Source of the DNA: Methylobacterium brachiatum
GTDB taxonomy: Bacteria; Pseudomonadota; Alphaproteobacteria; Rhizobiales; Beijerinckiaceae
Direction of reading: 5' to 3'
Assembly (NCBI RefSeq): GCF_020523825.1
Contig: NZ_JAJALK010000003.1
Coordinates: 310,001-374,000, forward strand
DNA length: 64,000 bases
The notes beneath the pieces are model-generated. The model was not told the DNA's origin and searched no databases. It saw only the letters and a program-made list of their open reading frames with translations. A program made the position numbers and the translations under genes. Below are positions 19,791 through 29,136 of the stretch, piece by piece (position 1 is the stretch's first letter; each line of letters opens with the position of its first letter).

Positions 19791-20630
19791 ATGCGCATCC
19801 TGCTCCTGCTGCTGGCCGTCGTGGCCCTGATCTATCTGGCCGCGCTCATCGCACTCGCGGTGTTCCAGCGGCGGCTGATCTATCCCGGCGCCGCCTGGAA
19901 GGGTGAGCCCGCGATCGGCCGCTTCACCCCGCCCGGGACCGAGCCGATCACCCTGACCACGGAGGACGGCGAGCGGCTCTTCGCCCTGTGGCGGGCGCCG
20001 AGGCCGGGATGCGGGGTCATCGTCAGCTTCCACGGCAACGGGTCCCGGCCGGAGCCGCATGCCGCCCGCTTCGCCGCGGATCCCTGGCGGGCCGCCGGGT
20101 GGGGCCTGCTGGCACCCGCCTATCGCGGATATCCCGGCTCGACCGGGACGCCGACCGAGGACGGGCTGATCCGCGATGGGGCGGCGGCGATCGCGGCCGT
20201 GCAGGAGCGGGCCCCGGGGGCGCCGATCCTGCTGCACGGCCATTCCCTGGGGGCTGCGGTGGCGGTAGCGCTGGCCGGGCGCATCGCGTCGATCGGGCTC
20301 TATCTCGAGGCGCCGTTCGACTCGCTCGCCCATGCCGTGCGGCTGCATGTCCCGCTGGCCCCGTCCTGGCTCCTGCGCGACACCTACCGCTCGGACCTGC
20401 GCATCCGCGGCGGAACCGAGCCGGTCCTGATCGTCCAGGGCACCGACGACCCGGTGGTGCCGGCCAAGCTCGCGCGGGCTTTGGCCGAGGCCGCGGGGCC
20501 GCGGGCGCGGTTCGCGCTGGTCCCGGGCGATCACGTCTCGATCTTCGGCGTGCGGGATCGCGAGGCCGAGGTGGCGTTTCGCGGTCGCGTCGGGACGGCC
20601 TGTTGTCCTGCGGACGGCGCCGTGCCGTGA
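19791..20630 (+). CDS. alpha/beta hydrolase, membrane-anchored
   Basis: 279 residues. An N-terminal hydrophobic helix (LLLLLAVVALIYLAALIALA) anchors it. The hydrolase core shows the oxyanion HGNG, the nucleophile elbow GHSLGAAVA, DDPVVP with the Asp, and GDHVSIF with the catalytic His. This fits the BEM46/YqkD-like serine hydrolase group. The substrate is not known. It ends 22 bases before an HNH protein gene on the same strand. Confidence 0.82.
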   Translation: MRILLLLLAVVALIYLAALIALAVFQRRLIYPGAAWKGEPAIGRFTPPGTEPITLTTEDGERLFALWRAPRPGCGVIVSFHGNGSRPEPHAARFAADPWRAAGWGLLAPAYRGYPGSTGTPTEDGLIRDGAAAIAAVQERAPGAPILLHGHSLGAAVAVALAGRIASIGLYLEAPFDSLAHAVRLHVPLAPSWLLRDTYRSDLRIRGGTEPVLIVQGTDDPVVPAKLARALAEAAGPRARFALVPGDHVSIFGVRDREAEVAFRGRVGTACCPADGAVP

Positions 20631-20652
20631 TCGGGTTGAGAGGAGGGATTGC

Positions 20653-21027
20653 TTGGTCGGACGCCGCTCCCGGCGCTGGAACGCCGACGATCCGGAGATG
20701 CCCGGCGCCGTTCCCCGGGCGGACCCGGTCTGCCCGCTCTGCGGCCGATCGATCCCGCCGCGCGCCCGCTCCAGCCTGCATCACCTCACGCCGAAGCTGA
20801 AGGGCGGCACACACCAGGGCACGGTCCGCCTGCACCAGATCTGTCATTCGGCGATCCATGCCCGCTACAGCGAGGCCGAGATCGCCAAGCGCCTCGCCGA
20901 CGTGGACGCGCTGCGGGCCGATCCCGAGATCGCGCGCTTCCTGGTCTGGATCCGCGGCAAGCCCGACGATTTCTACGCCGCCACGCGCATGACCCGGGAC
21001 CGGCGTGCCGGCCGGCGCCGGGACTGA
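20653..21027 (+). CDS. HNH endonuclease-like protein
   Basis: 124 residues. A TTG start at 20653 has an AGGAGGG site five bases upstream; a later ATG at 20698 is possible. The core has CPLCGR followed by SSLHHLTPKLKGG and LHQICHSAIHARYS, giving the Cys pair, His-His and Cys/His of a small HNH domain. Such standalone HNH proteins are common in alphaproteobacteria and their targets are unknown. Confidence 0.78.
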   Translation: MVGRRSRRWNADDPEMPGAVPRADPVCPLCGRSIPPRARSSLHHLTPKLKGGTHQGTVRLHQICHSAIHARYSEAEIAKRLADVDALRADPEIARFLVWIRGKPDDFYAATRMTRDRRAGRRRD

Positions 21028-21132
21028 GCGCGCCGTTTACCCGGCGCTCAGCACATCCTGAGGTTACGGCCCGGCTCACGCATCCCCGTCAACCTTCTCG
21101 GTGCACGCTCGCCTCGGTCTCGGAGTGGCGTG

Positions 21133-22200
21133 ATGGGCGGGGCAGGGGACGCGGATGGCCGGCTGGCCTGGGTCGATGTCGCTAAGGGGATCTGCATCCT
21201 CCTGGTGGTGATGATGCATTCCGTCATCGGCACCGGCCTGGCGATGGGGGGCGAGGGGTTCCTCCACCCGGTCGTGGCCTTCGCCAAGCCGTTCCGGATC
21301 CCGGACTTCTTCCTCCTGTCCGGCCTGTTCCTGGGCCGGGTGATCGACCGGGACTGGCGCCTGTTCGCCGACCGCCGGGTGGTGCATTTCGCGTATTTCT
21401 ACCTGCTCTGGCTCGTGATCCAGTCGGCGGCCCGATACGGCAGCCTCGTCGGCGAGGCCGGGCCCGGGGCGTTCGCCGCACATCTCGCCCACGCGCTGAT
21501 CGAACCGTATTCCAGCCTGTGGTTCGTCTACCTACTGGCCGTCTTCTCGGTGGTGACCAAGGCCCTGCGCCGATGCCCGGGGGCTCTCCTGCTGGCCGGG
21601 GCCGCCCTCCTGCAGATGGCCGATCTCCGCAGCGACGCGACCCTGATCGAGGAGTTCTGCGGCCGCTACGTCTACTTCGTGGCGGGCTACCTCTTCGCCG
21701 GCCGGATCTTCGCTTTGGCGGAGGATGCCCGCCGGCATGCCGGCCTCGCCCTCTGCGGTCTCGCCGCCTGGGCCGGCCTGGAGGGATGGCTCGCCCTGAC
21801 GGCGACGGGCAACCCGGTCTACCCGACGCTGGCCAGCCTGCCGCTGGTCAGCCTCGGCCTCGGTGCGGCCGGCGCGCTGGCGATCGTGGTCACGGCCGCG
21901 CTGATCGAGCGGGCTGGCGGCGTCCTGGCCGAGACCCTGCGGATCTGCGGCCAACGCTCGATCGTGATCTATCTCGCCTTCTCGCTGCCGATGGCCGCGA
22001 CCCGAGAAGTCCTAATCCGCACCGGCCTCGTGACGGATATCGGTCTTGCCGGGCTGATCGTGATGGCCGCCGCCCTCCTGCTGCCGCTGGCACTCGAGCG
22101 GCTGGTGCGCGATACGCCGCTTAACCTGCTGTTCGTGCGCCCGAAGCTGTTTCGGCTTGCGAGCCGGCCCCGCCCGCGCTCGACCTTGGCGACGACCTGA
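21133..22200 (+). CDS. acyltransferase family 3 membrane protein
   Basis: 355 residues with about ten hydrophobic segments. The N-terminus RLAWVDVAKGICILLVVMMH and the FRIPDFFLLSGLFLG segment are the acyltransferase-3 (OafA/OpgC) signatures; the H of VVMMH and the SGLF motif are in their usual places. Such enzymes move acetyl or succinyl groups to glycans or glucans. ATG 21133 has GGAG seven bases upstream; a GTG at 21130 overlaps it. The target is not known. Confidence 0.85.
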   Translation: MGGAGDADGRLAWVDVAKGICILLVVMMHSVIGTGLAMGGEGFLHPVVAFAKPFRIPDFFLLSGLFLGRVIDRDWRLFADRRVVHFAYFYLLWLVIQSAARYGSLVGEAGPGAFAAHLAHALIEPYSSLWFVYLLAVFSVVTKALRRCPGALLLAGAALLQMADLRSDATLIEEFCGRYVYFVAGYLFAGRIFALAEDARRHAGLALCGLAAWAGLEGWLALTATGNPVYPTLASLPLVSLGLGAAGALAIVVTAALIERAGGVLAETLRICGQRSIVIYLAFSLPMAATREVLIRTGLVTDIGLAGLIVMAAALLLPLALERLVRDTPLNLLFVRPKLFRLASRPRPRSTLATT

Positions 22201-22210
22201 GCGGCGGAGG

Positions 22211-22456
22211 TCAGCCTTCGAAGGCGACGCCGATCCGGCGGCTCCGCCGCCAGGCCACCGCGGCCGGCCGCGGGTCTGCGCCCTCGGCGAGGCGGATCGG
22301 GAACCGGTCCGGCACCGCCTGATCGCTCTCGACCTCGATCTGTGCGCCCGTCTCGGTCGCGTCCCAGACGAGGCAGCCGACCTCGCCGCAGGCAAGCAGC
22401 AATGTGCCGAACGTGAAGGCATTCTTGCGGAATGCCCCGCGGCGATCCTCCGTCAT
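22211..22456 (-). CDS. PilZ-domain-like small protein
   Basis: 81 residues from ATG 22456, with GGAGGGTGCG before it. The start MTEDRRGAFRKNA resembles the PilZ RxxxR entry, followed by CLVWDATETGAQIEVES (the D-xSxxG-like step) and a final strand RRIGVAFEG. PilZ domains bind c-di-GMP. The second arginine-motif here (RRGAFRKN) is compatible but not proof of binding. It converges with the acyltransferase gene, 10 bases apart. Confidence 0.65.
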   Translation of the reverse strand: MTEDRRGAFRKNAFTFGTLLLACGEVGCLVWDATETGAQIEVESDQAVPDRFPIRLAEGADPRPAAVAWRRSRRIGVAFEG

Positions 22457-22562
22457 CGCACCCTCCACCCGGCCCGCGAAGCCAAGATTCGCGAGCCGAA
22501 CGATGCCGGAAGCCGGTTAACAGCCCGGATATGGCGGCGAGACTGATCTCGCCGCCGACCGA

Positions 22563-23048
22563 TCAATACTCGTCCCGGTCATCCCGGTAGCTGCGGCGGG
22601 GCGGGCCGTAATCCTCGTCGTAGGACCGGCGCGGCCGCGGGCGGTCGTAGTCGCGGCCGTCGCGATAATCGTCGCGCCGCCGGTAATCGTCGCGCCGGCG
22701 GTCGTCGTAATCGTCGTCGCGGTCGCGGTCACGGGCGCGCGGGCCGCCACCGAGGGTTTCGCTGAGGCGCGGCGCGTACCAGCAGCTCTTGGGCTGGCCC
22801 GGGGCGGGATCCCCGAACGTCTGGCTGTTGCACGGGACCATGCCGCCCTGCGGGAACGGCCGGCCGTTGGTCTTGCCGGGCACGCCGTAATAGACATTGG
22901 TCGGGTAGGGCATCCGGCACACCCCGCCGTCCTGGGCGCACGCGACCAGGTTCACCGTGTCGAGCTGCTCGACCCGCGCCGATGCTGGCTCGACCAGAGC
23001 TGGGCCGAGCAAGAGGCCTCCGAGGGCCACGGCAATCCTGCAACGCAC
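22563..23048 (-). CDS. exported protein with an Arg/Asp/Tyr-rich tail
   Basis: 161 residues from a GTG at 23048, which follows AAAGGGATC and opens a clean signal peptide (VRCRIAVALGGLLLGPALVEPASA). The middle contains paired Cys (VACAQDGGVCRMPY) and a Tyr/Asn-rich segment. The final ~55 residues are made of repeats such as DYDDRRRDDYRRRDDYRDG. No family was recognised. The tail is a low-complexity, highly charged region that could bind wall polymers or nucleic acid; that is only a guess. Confidence 0.6.
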   Translation of the reverse strand: MRCRIAVALGGLLLGPALVEPASARVEQLDTVNLVACAQDGGVCRMPYPTNVYYGVPGKTNGRPFPQGGMVPCNSQTFGDPAPGQPKSCWYAPRLSETLGGGPRARDRDRDDDYDDRRRDDYRRRDDYRDGRDYDRPRPRRSYDEDYGPPRRSYRDDRDEY

Positions 23049-23239
23049 GTCGTCGATCCCTTTCTGGCCGTTGATCGCGGCCTCGATATCGCGGCGCGGT
23101 GGCTTCCGGCTAGAGCCCGGCACCGGTATGGCGAACCCATGACGGTCCACACGCGGTCGCAGGCCGGGACCGATATCGTGTGACAGGGATCGGGCGCGCG
23201 CCGGATTGTCCACCGGGACTGGCGCGTCGGGAGGAACCA

Positions 23240-23614
23240 ATGCGGGATGCGTCGGCGCAGGAGCTCATGATCCTCAGCGCGCTGCAGGAATGCCGGCTGC
23301 AGCTCGAAGCCGCGCGGCAGGACGAGGCGTCCCGCGCCGCCGTGCGTCTGGAACTCGACGCGGCCCTGCAACGCGAGGCCGTGCTGAAGGCTGAGATTGT
23401 CGAGGAGCGCGAACGCACCGAGGCGGTGCGGACCGTCCTGCTGGCGTTGAAGGCCAGCATCGGCCGGTTCGGGCTGCGCCGGCGCCTGTTCAAATCGCGC
23501 ATCGCCCGGCTCGGGCGCGAGACCCCCGATGCCGGCCCTCAGTCGGTCCGGCACCCGGTGCTGCTTGCCGAGGCGCGTCGGGTGCTCGGCCAGGATCCGA
23601 CGGCGGCCGGTTAA
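23240..23614 (+). CDS. coiled-coil hypothetical protein
   Basis: 124 residues from ATG 23240, with GGGAGGAACCA upstream. Long helical heptad-like stretches run from about residue 5 to 70 (LQLEAARQDEASRAAVRLEL and AVLKAEIVEERERTEA), then a basic segment LRRRLFKSRIARL. No family was recognised. It diverges from the RD-rich exported protein gene, sharing a 191-base intergenic region. Confidence 0.55.
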   Translation: MRDASAQELMILSALQECRLQLEAARQDEASRAAVRLELDAALQREAVLKAEIVEERERTEAVRTVLLALKASIGRFGLRRRLFKSRIARLGRETPDAGPQSVRHPVLLAEARRVLGQDPTAAG

Positions 23615-23781
23615 AGCCAAGATCGCCTTAAGCTGTCATCGGGCGGACGCGCAGCGAAAGCGCTGTCGGAACGCGAGCCCCCGTTCAAAGGAGTTCCGCC
23701 GGCATCGCGCGATCGATTGCCGGCGCTCGGCGGTGCGTCCGCGGCTCCGAAACGGATCCCCCGCGAGGCGGGGCCGGTCGG

Positions 23782-24756
23782 TCAACGGATCCGCATGCCC
23801 GCCGCCGGATCGAATCGCAGGGGTTTGTCCGATCTGGGCAGCGGCGCATCGGCAGGGCCGATCGCGACGCCGTGCGGCCAGTCCGTCGGACAGATGGCGA
23901 CGTAGCGCGCGTAGCCTCCGGTGCCGCCGCCGAACTTCGGATAGCCGATCGCGACAAGGGCGCCGGCCTCGGGCACTTGGTCGAGATGGGCGACGCCCTC
24001 CGCCTGGGCGTAACCGTTGTGCATGAGCCAGTGCTCACCCTCCAGCGTGGGCGTCGAGTCGGTGTCCAGCGGCTCGTGGCCGTGGAACAGGATCTTGCGC
24101 TCCAGGTGCAGGAACTTGAGTGCGGCGAGCGAGACGCCGGGAAACTGCTTGAGGGTCGCGAGAGCCGGGTCCGGCCAGCGCTTCGACCAGTCGGAGCGCA
24201 CGAAGACCACGGCGCCCTCCGGGATACGGCCGTGGGCCGCCTCCCAGCGCGCGATGTCGGCGACCTGGAGCGCGTAGTTCGGGTCCGCCCGCACGGCATC
24301 CACGATCGAGATCACGACCAGCGGACGCACCGCGTAGGTCGGAGGAAGCTCGTCGATGGCGGGGTATTCGGGCGCCCAATGCGCGGGCGGATCGAGTTGG
24401 GTGCCGAGCTGGTCGGTGGCGAGCCGGTATTGCGTCGCCTCGAAGCCGTTCTTCTCGAAGGTGAAGGCCTCGCCCCTTTTCGCGAAATCCGGGAGATCGG
24501 CCCCGGCCTGCGCCCGTGCGAAGGTGGAGGGACCGAAGCCCGCCCAGACCGGGATCGCGGGCGTGATCGTATGGGTGAGATCGACGTATTTCGCGCGCTT
24601 CAAGGCGGTCTCGTAGACCGTCCAGAGGGCGGTGTCGTCCGCCGCGCGCGCCGGTACGCCGAGGAGCGCGAGCCACATCACGGCCCAGGGGAGCCGGCTG
24701 GCGAGCGATCGATGCCGGGTGCCGCGCGCGAGGGCGTTCGATGGCGATCGAAACAT
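23782..24756 (-). CDS. cyclase (kynurenine formamidase-like) family, exported
   Basis: 324 residues from ATG 24756. A signal-type segment (LPWAVMWLALLGVPARAA) precedes the body beginning KYVDLTHTITPAIPVW. The metal-binding motif of the family, usually HxGTHxDxxxH, reads DQLGTQLDPPAH here, so two usual histidines are replaced by Asp and Gln. A later GAVVFVRSDWSKRW is conserved. The family covers metal-dependent amide or lactone hydrolases. The substrate is unknown. Confidence 0.78.
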   Translation of the reverse strand: MFRSPSNALARGTRHRSLASRLPWAVMWLALLGVPARAADDTALWTVYETALKRAKYVDLTHTITPAIPVWAGFGPSTFARAQAGADLPDFAKRGEAFTFEKNGFEATQYRLATDQLGTQLDPPAHWAPEYPAIDELPPTYAVRPLVVISIVDAVRADPNYALQVADIARWEAAHGRIPEGAVVFVRSDWSKRWPDPALATLKQFPGVSLAALKFLHLERKILFHGHEPLDTDSTPTLEGEHWLMHNGYAQAEGVAHLDQVPEAGALVAIGYPKFGGGTGGYARYVAICPTDWPHGVAIGPADAPLPRSDKPLRFDPAAGMRIR

Positions 24757-25209
24757 GGATTCGGGTTCCGAGCCGTGTCCGGAGCGCCGATTAAGGCCCG
24801 AAACGCGATCGTCGCAAATCCCCCGCCCACTTCGTTTGAATGGAGCCAAGAGGTTTCGGTGCGCCTCCCGGCGTCTCGAAGCAGACGTCGCGGGACAGTC
24901 ATTCTGCCGAAAGTCGGGATCGGCGAGGGGGCCGCTTTCGACCTGCGCTGCCTTCGGTGACCGCCCGAAAGCCAGAGGTCCGCACCGCCGCCCGCCCATC
25001 CGCTTAACCGGTTGGACACCGTGTTGCCCCAAGCTGACCGCAGGGTCGCCATCGGCAGCGGTCAAGACCCCGGGGGCGCGGTCGAGGTACGGGCGTGATC
25101 GAGTGTCCGGTCCGTCCTCCCCGCTAATCCGCCGCATTTCGCGTGCGGTAACCGGGTCGCGCCGCAATCCACGCGCGCGCCGGTGTCGGATCGTTCGAAG
25201 ACGGGATGC
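24757..25209. other. intergenic region, no gene recognised
   Basis: 453 bases between the divergent cyclase and PBP1A genes. In-frame extensions on both strands exist but lack family similarity. No repeat or RNA was found. Two promoters are expected. Confidence 0.45.
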
Positions 25210-27390
25210 ATGGCCAAGGGTCGGGGCAGGATGGAGCCGAATTTCGACGTGCCGGAAGGGCGCGTCCGGGATCGCGGCGAACTCGACCTGCGCCTGTCCC
25301 GGGACGACCGGGCCGGGACAGGAGAGCGCGTGGGCAAGCGAGCGGGCGAGACGACGCGGGCCCCGGCCAAGACCACGGCGCGCCGGTCCCCGAAGAAATC
25401 CGGCCGGCGTCGGCGCTCCTGGCTCGGCCGCATCGTCTACGGCACCGTGGTGCTCGGCCTGTGGGCGGTGATCGGCATCGCGGGTCTCATCGCCTACCAC
25501 GCCTCGCAGCTGCCGCCGATCGACCAGCTGGCGGTGCCCAAGCGGCCGCCCAACATCGCCATCCTGGCGAGCGACGGCTCACTGCTCGCCAATCGCGGCG
25601 AGACCGGCGGCCGGGTGGTCTCGATCAAGGAGCTGCCGCCCTATCTGCCCCGGGCCTTCGTGGCGATCGAGGACCGGCGCTTCTACCAGCATTTCGGCGT
25701 CGATCCGGTGGGCATCCTCCGGGCGATCGGCCAGAACCTGACCCGGCGCGGCGTCGCGCAGGGCGGCTCGACGCTCACGCAGCAGCTCGCCAAGAACCTG
25801 TTCCTGACGCCTGAGCGCTCCGCCTCGCGCAAGATCCAGGAGGCGATCCTCGCGCTGTGGCTGGAGCACAAGTACAGCAAGGACGAGATCCTCGAACTGT
25901 ACCTGAACCGCGTCTATTTCGGCGCCGGCGCCTACGGCGTCGAGGCCGCGGCGCAGCGCTATTTCGGCAAGCCCGCCAAGGAGGTGTCGCTGGCCCAGGC
26001 AGCGATGCTCGGCGGCCTCGTCCAGGCGCCCTCGCGGCTCGCCCCGAACCGCAACCTGCCGGCCGCCCAGGCCCGCGCCGCCCAGGTGCTCGCGGCCATG
26101 CAAGAGCTCGGCTTCGTGCCGGCGCAGGACGCCAAGGTGGCGCTGGCTCAGCCGGCCCGGCCCGCCAATGCCCGCGGCGGCGGCTCGGCCAACTACGTCG
26201 CCGACCTCGTGATGGACGTGCTCGACGATTACGTCGGCAAGTTCGACACCGACATCACCGTCCAGACCACCGTGGATACGAGCCTTCAGGCCCTGGCCGA
26301 GAAGGCGCTCACCGACGAGCTGAACGCCAAGGGCACGCGGTTCAATGTCGGCCAGGGCGCCCTGGTCTCGATGCGGCCCGACGGGGCGATCCGCGCGCTG
26401 ATCGGCGGGCGCGACTACGCGCAGAGCCAGTTCAACCGGGCGACCACGGCCAAGCGCCAGCCCGGCTCCTCGTTCAAGCCGTTCGTCTACCTCGCCGCCG
26501 TGGAGCACGGCGCCACCCCCGAGACGGTGAAGGACGACGCGCCGATCCGGATCGGCAACTGGGCGCCGGAGAACTACTCCCACCGCTACGACGGTCCGGT
26601 CACCCTGCGCACCGCGCTGGCGCATTCGCTCAATACGGTGGCGGTGCGGCTTGGCCAGGAGGTCGGCCCGAAAACCGTGGTGCAGACAGCCCAGCGGCTC
26701 GGCATCACCTCGCCGCTCCAGGCCAACGGCTCGATCGCGCTCGGCACCTCCGAGGTGACGCTTCTGGAAATGGTCGGCGCCTACGGGGCCTTCGCCAATG
26801 GCGGGACCGGGGTGATCCCGTACGTCGTCACCTCCGTGAAGAGCGCCGCCGGCAAGGTCCTGTACAAGCGCTCGGAGAACGGCCTCGGGCGGGTCATCGA
26901 CGCCAATGCCGACGGCATGATGAACGCCATGATGCACGAGACCTTCGCGTCCGGCACGGCCAAGAAGGCCGACATTCCGGGCTGGGAGCTCGCGGGCAAG
27001 ACCGGCACCACCCAGGATTTCCGCGACGCCTGGTTCATCGGCTATTCGGGTACCCTCGTCACCGGGATCTGGCTCGGCAACGACGACGGCGAACTCACCA
27101 AGAAGGTCACCGGCGGCAATCTGCCGGCGGAGATCTGGAAGACCTACATGACCCAGGCGCTGAAGGGTCAGAACCCGGTGCCGCTGCCCGGCCTGAACCG
27201 CTGGCGCAAGCCGCCGCCCGAGACCACCGCCTCGGTGGCGAGCGCGGCACCGAGCGCCCCGACCGACATCCTCGGTCAGATCTTCGGGGATCCGGCCGCC
27301 CCGGCGCCCCGCCAGCAGGCTCCCTCGCGTCGGGCGCCCGCGAAGGACGACCGCAACTTCGTCGAGAAGCTGTTCGGGATCGGTGAATAG
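25210..27390 (+). CDS. class A penicillin-binding protein 1A
   Basis: Bifunctional peptidoglycan synthase of the inner membrane. A charged cytoplasmic N-terminus (~70 residues) precedes one membrane helix (IVYGTVVLGLWAVIGIAGLI). The GT51 transglycosylase domain shows AFVAIEDRRFYQHFGVD, GGSTLTQQLAKNLFL and NRVYFGAGAYGVEAAAQRYF. The transpeptidase domain shows PGSSFKPF (SxxK), HSLNT (SxN) and KTGTTQDF (KTG). A Pro-Ala-rich C-terminal tail follows. Length is 726 residues from ATG 25210. It lies divergent from the cyclase gene. Confidence 0.94.
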   Translation: MAKGRGRMEPNFDVPEGRVRDRGELDLRLSRDDRAGTGERVGKRAGETTRAPAKTTARRSPKKSGRRRRSWLGRIVYGTVVLGLWAVIGIAGLIAYHASQLPPIDQLAVPKRPPNIAILASDGSLLANRGETGGRVVSIKELPPYLPRAFVAIEDRRFYQHFGVDPVGILRAIGQNLTRRGVAQGGSTLTQQLAKNLFLTPERSASRKIQEAILALWLEHKYSKDEILELYLNRVYFGAGAYGVEAAAQRYFGKPAKEVSLAQAAMLGGLVQAPSRLAPNRNLPAAQARAAQVLAAMQELGFVPAQDAKVALAQPARPANARGGGSANYVADLVMDVLDDYVGKFDTDITVQTTVDTSLQALAEKALTDELNAKGTRFNVGQGALVSMRPDGAIRALIGGRDYAQSQFNRATTAKRQPGSSFKPFVYLAAVEHGATPETVKDDAPIRIGNWAPENYSHRYDGPVTLRTALAHSLNTVAVRLGQEVGPKTVVQTAQRLGITSPLQANGSIALGTSEVTLLEMVGAYGAFANGGTGVIPYVVTSVKSAAGKVLYKRSENGLGRVIDANADGMMNAMMHETFASGTAKKADIPGWELAGKTGTTQDFRDAWFIGYSGTLVTGIWLGNDDGELTKKVTGGNLPAEIWKTYMTQALKGQNPVPLPGLNRWRKPPPETTASVASAAPSAPTDILGQIFGDPAAPAPRQQAPSRRAPAKDDRNFVEKLFGIGE

Positions 27391-27401
27391 GCCGGTCCGG
27401 C

Positions 27402-27848
27402 TCAGCGCCGGATCAGGACCACGCCGCCGATCAGGAGCGCGACGCCCAGCGCCCGCGGCACGTCGATCGGCCGTTGGGCGAGGCCGAGCCAGCCGTAATG
27501 GTCGAAGATCACCGAGGCGAGCATCTGGCCGGTGACCAGGAGCGCCAGGAAGGTCCCGGCTCCGAGCTGCGGGACGAGGACGATCCCGAGACCGATGAAG
27601 ATCGCCCCGAACATCCCGCCGCTCCACGCCCACCAGGGGATTCGCGCCAGCATCCCGGCGGACGGAATCGGGTCGCGGGCGACGAGGGCGAAGACCACCA
27701 TGCAGGCAACCCCGACCGTGAAGCTCACGACGCCCGACAGGGCGGCCGAGTTGAGCGCCGTGCGGAGATTCGCGTTCAGCGCCTGCTGGATCACGATGCT
27801 GACGCCCGCCGCGAGAGCGAGAAACGAGGGCAGGAGCAGTTTCAGCAT
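27402..27848 (-). CDS. DMT-family (DUF606/YdcZ) transporter
   Basis: 148 residues, about five hydrophobic helices. The start MLKLLLPSFLALAAGVSIVI and the QQALNANLRTAL segment are typical of the short DUF606 members, often found as fused or paired halves of a DMT transporter. The end GVALLIGGVVLIRR is the last helix. It converges with PBP1A (12 bases apart). The cargo is unknown. Confidence 0.8.
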   Translation of the reverse strand: MLKLLLPSFLALAAGVSIVIQQALNANLRTALNSAALSGVVSFTVGVACMVVFALVARDPIPSAGMLARIPWWAWSGGMFGAIFIGLGIVLVPQLGAGTFLALLVTGQMLASVIFDHYGWLGLAQRPIDVPRALGVALLIGGVVLIRR

Positions 27849-27959
27849 GGGCGGCGGATGCTTTCGGTCGGCGCGGGTGACGGCCGTGGTTTGGCGGCGG
27901 TACCGCGATTCCCCCGCCCTCGCCACATCGGTCACGCAACGCCGGTCGTCCGCGGCTCC

Positions 27960-28799
27960 TCACAGCATCGGCAGCATCCGGGGGCGCGGCCCGCGCGGGA
28001 AATGCGCGTCGATCATCGCGAGTTCGGCCGGGCCGAGATGCAGGTCGGCCGCGGCGGCATTCTCGATCGCCCGGGCCGGACGGCCGGTCTTGGGGATCGT
28101 GAAGGTACCGGGCAGCCGCGTGAGGAAAGCCAGGGCCACCGCGTAGGGGGTCGTGCCGTGGGCGCGGGCGATCCCGTCGAGGACGCGGCCTCCGGCGCTG
28201 GCGGGATCCGGAAACTCGCCGCTGCCGAACGGCGAATAGCCGACCATCGCGACCCCGTGCTTCTCGCACCAGGGCAGCACCGCGTGCTCGATCGCCCGTT
28301 CGTTGAGGTGATACAGGACCTGATTGCAGGCGATCCGGTCCGGCCCCGCGATCGCGAGGACCTGGTCGAGATCGTCGACGTCGAAGTTGCTCAACCCCCA
28401 GGCGAGGATCTTGCCCGCCCGGCGCAGATCCTCGAATCCCGCGATCGTCTCGGCCAGGGGATGCTGCCCGGGCCAGTGCAGCAGGTAGCAGTCGAGCCGG
28501 TCGGTCTTCAGCCGCCGCAGGGAGGCCTCGCAGGCCCGCACGACGCCCCGGCGCGTGGCATTGCCCGGGACAACCTTCGAGACGAGGAAAACCTCCTCGC
28601 GGCAATCGGCGGTCGCCTCGGCCACGATCGCCTCGGCATCGCCGTACATCTCCGCGGTATCGATATGGGTCATCCCGGCATCGATGCCGGCCCGCAGAGC
28701 GCGCACGGCGTCGGCCCGGTCCGACCCGTCGATGTGCCACGTGCCCTGGCCGATGACCGGCACAGAAACGCGCGTCGATCCGAAGCTCCTGGCATACAT
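27960..28799 (-). CDS. aldo/keto reductase
   Basis: 279 residues from ATG 28799. The AKR fold is shown by GTWHIDGSDR, HIDTAEMYGDAE (catalytic Asp and Tyr), VSKVVP (Lys), LLHWPG (His), GLSNFD and IPKTGRPARAIEN near the C-terminus, which binds NADPH. It reduces a carbonyl compound; the substrate is not evident. The stretch 28800-29136 upstream is a separate gap. Confidence 0.88.
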   Translation of the reverse strand: MYARSFGSTRVSVPVIGQGTWHIDGSDRADAVRALRAGIDAGMTHIDTAEMYGDAEAIVAEATADCREEVFLVSKVVPGNATRRGVVRACEASLRRLKTDRLDCYLLHWPGQHPLAETIAGFEDLRRAGKILAWGLSNFDVDDLDQVLAIAGPDRIACNQVLYHLNERAIEHAVLPWCEKHGVAMVGYSPFGSGEFPDPASAGGRVLDGIARAHGTTPYAVALAFLTRLPGTFTIPKTGRPARAIENAAAADLHLGPAELAMIDAHFPRGPRPRMLPML

Positions 28800-29136
28800 G
28801 GCAGCGCTCCCTTCCCGGCCGCGATGGTTGTTGTTGTTTGGCGTCGGCATGCAGGTCCGGGCCGAGCCCGCATCCGCCCGAGCGATGGGCGACCCGGCCT
28901 GCAGGCCCGAACGCCCGCCACGCCTTACTCGCGCCATCTTGGGGGGATGAGCAATGGGCGGTCGCCGCTCCGGTGCGAAACTTTAGGCCAGTGTCTCACG
29001 CCGCGCTCAATGAGGCTGCCAGGGTGTCCGCGAGGCTGCGTGCCACGCCTCGGACGCAGCCGCTCAAGCTCGGGCCGGGCCGGCGGAAGGCGTCGCGCGT
29101 TCCGGCCGCGCGTTCGGTCCAGTGGGAGACGCGCTG
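28800..29136. other. intergenic region, no gene recognised
   Basis: 337 bases between the divergent aldo/keto reductase and cyclase genes. No RNA gene or repeat was seen; likely promoters of both. Confidence 0.45.

Noticed and set aside
24757..25500. N-terminal extension of the cyclase gene to 25500
   Set aside because: The added part overlaps the PBP1A start in antisense and has no similarity; a signal peptide begins near the 24756 start.
25579..28740. A 1053-codon open frame on the minus strand across PBP1A
   Set aside because: It is antisense to a clear penicillin-binding protein and has Arg/Gly/His-rich composition typical of GC-rich shadow frames.
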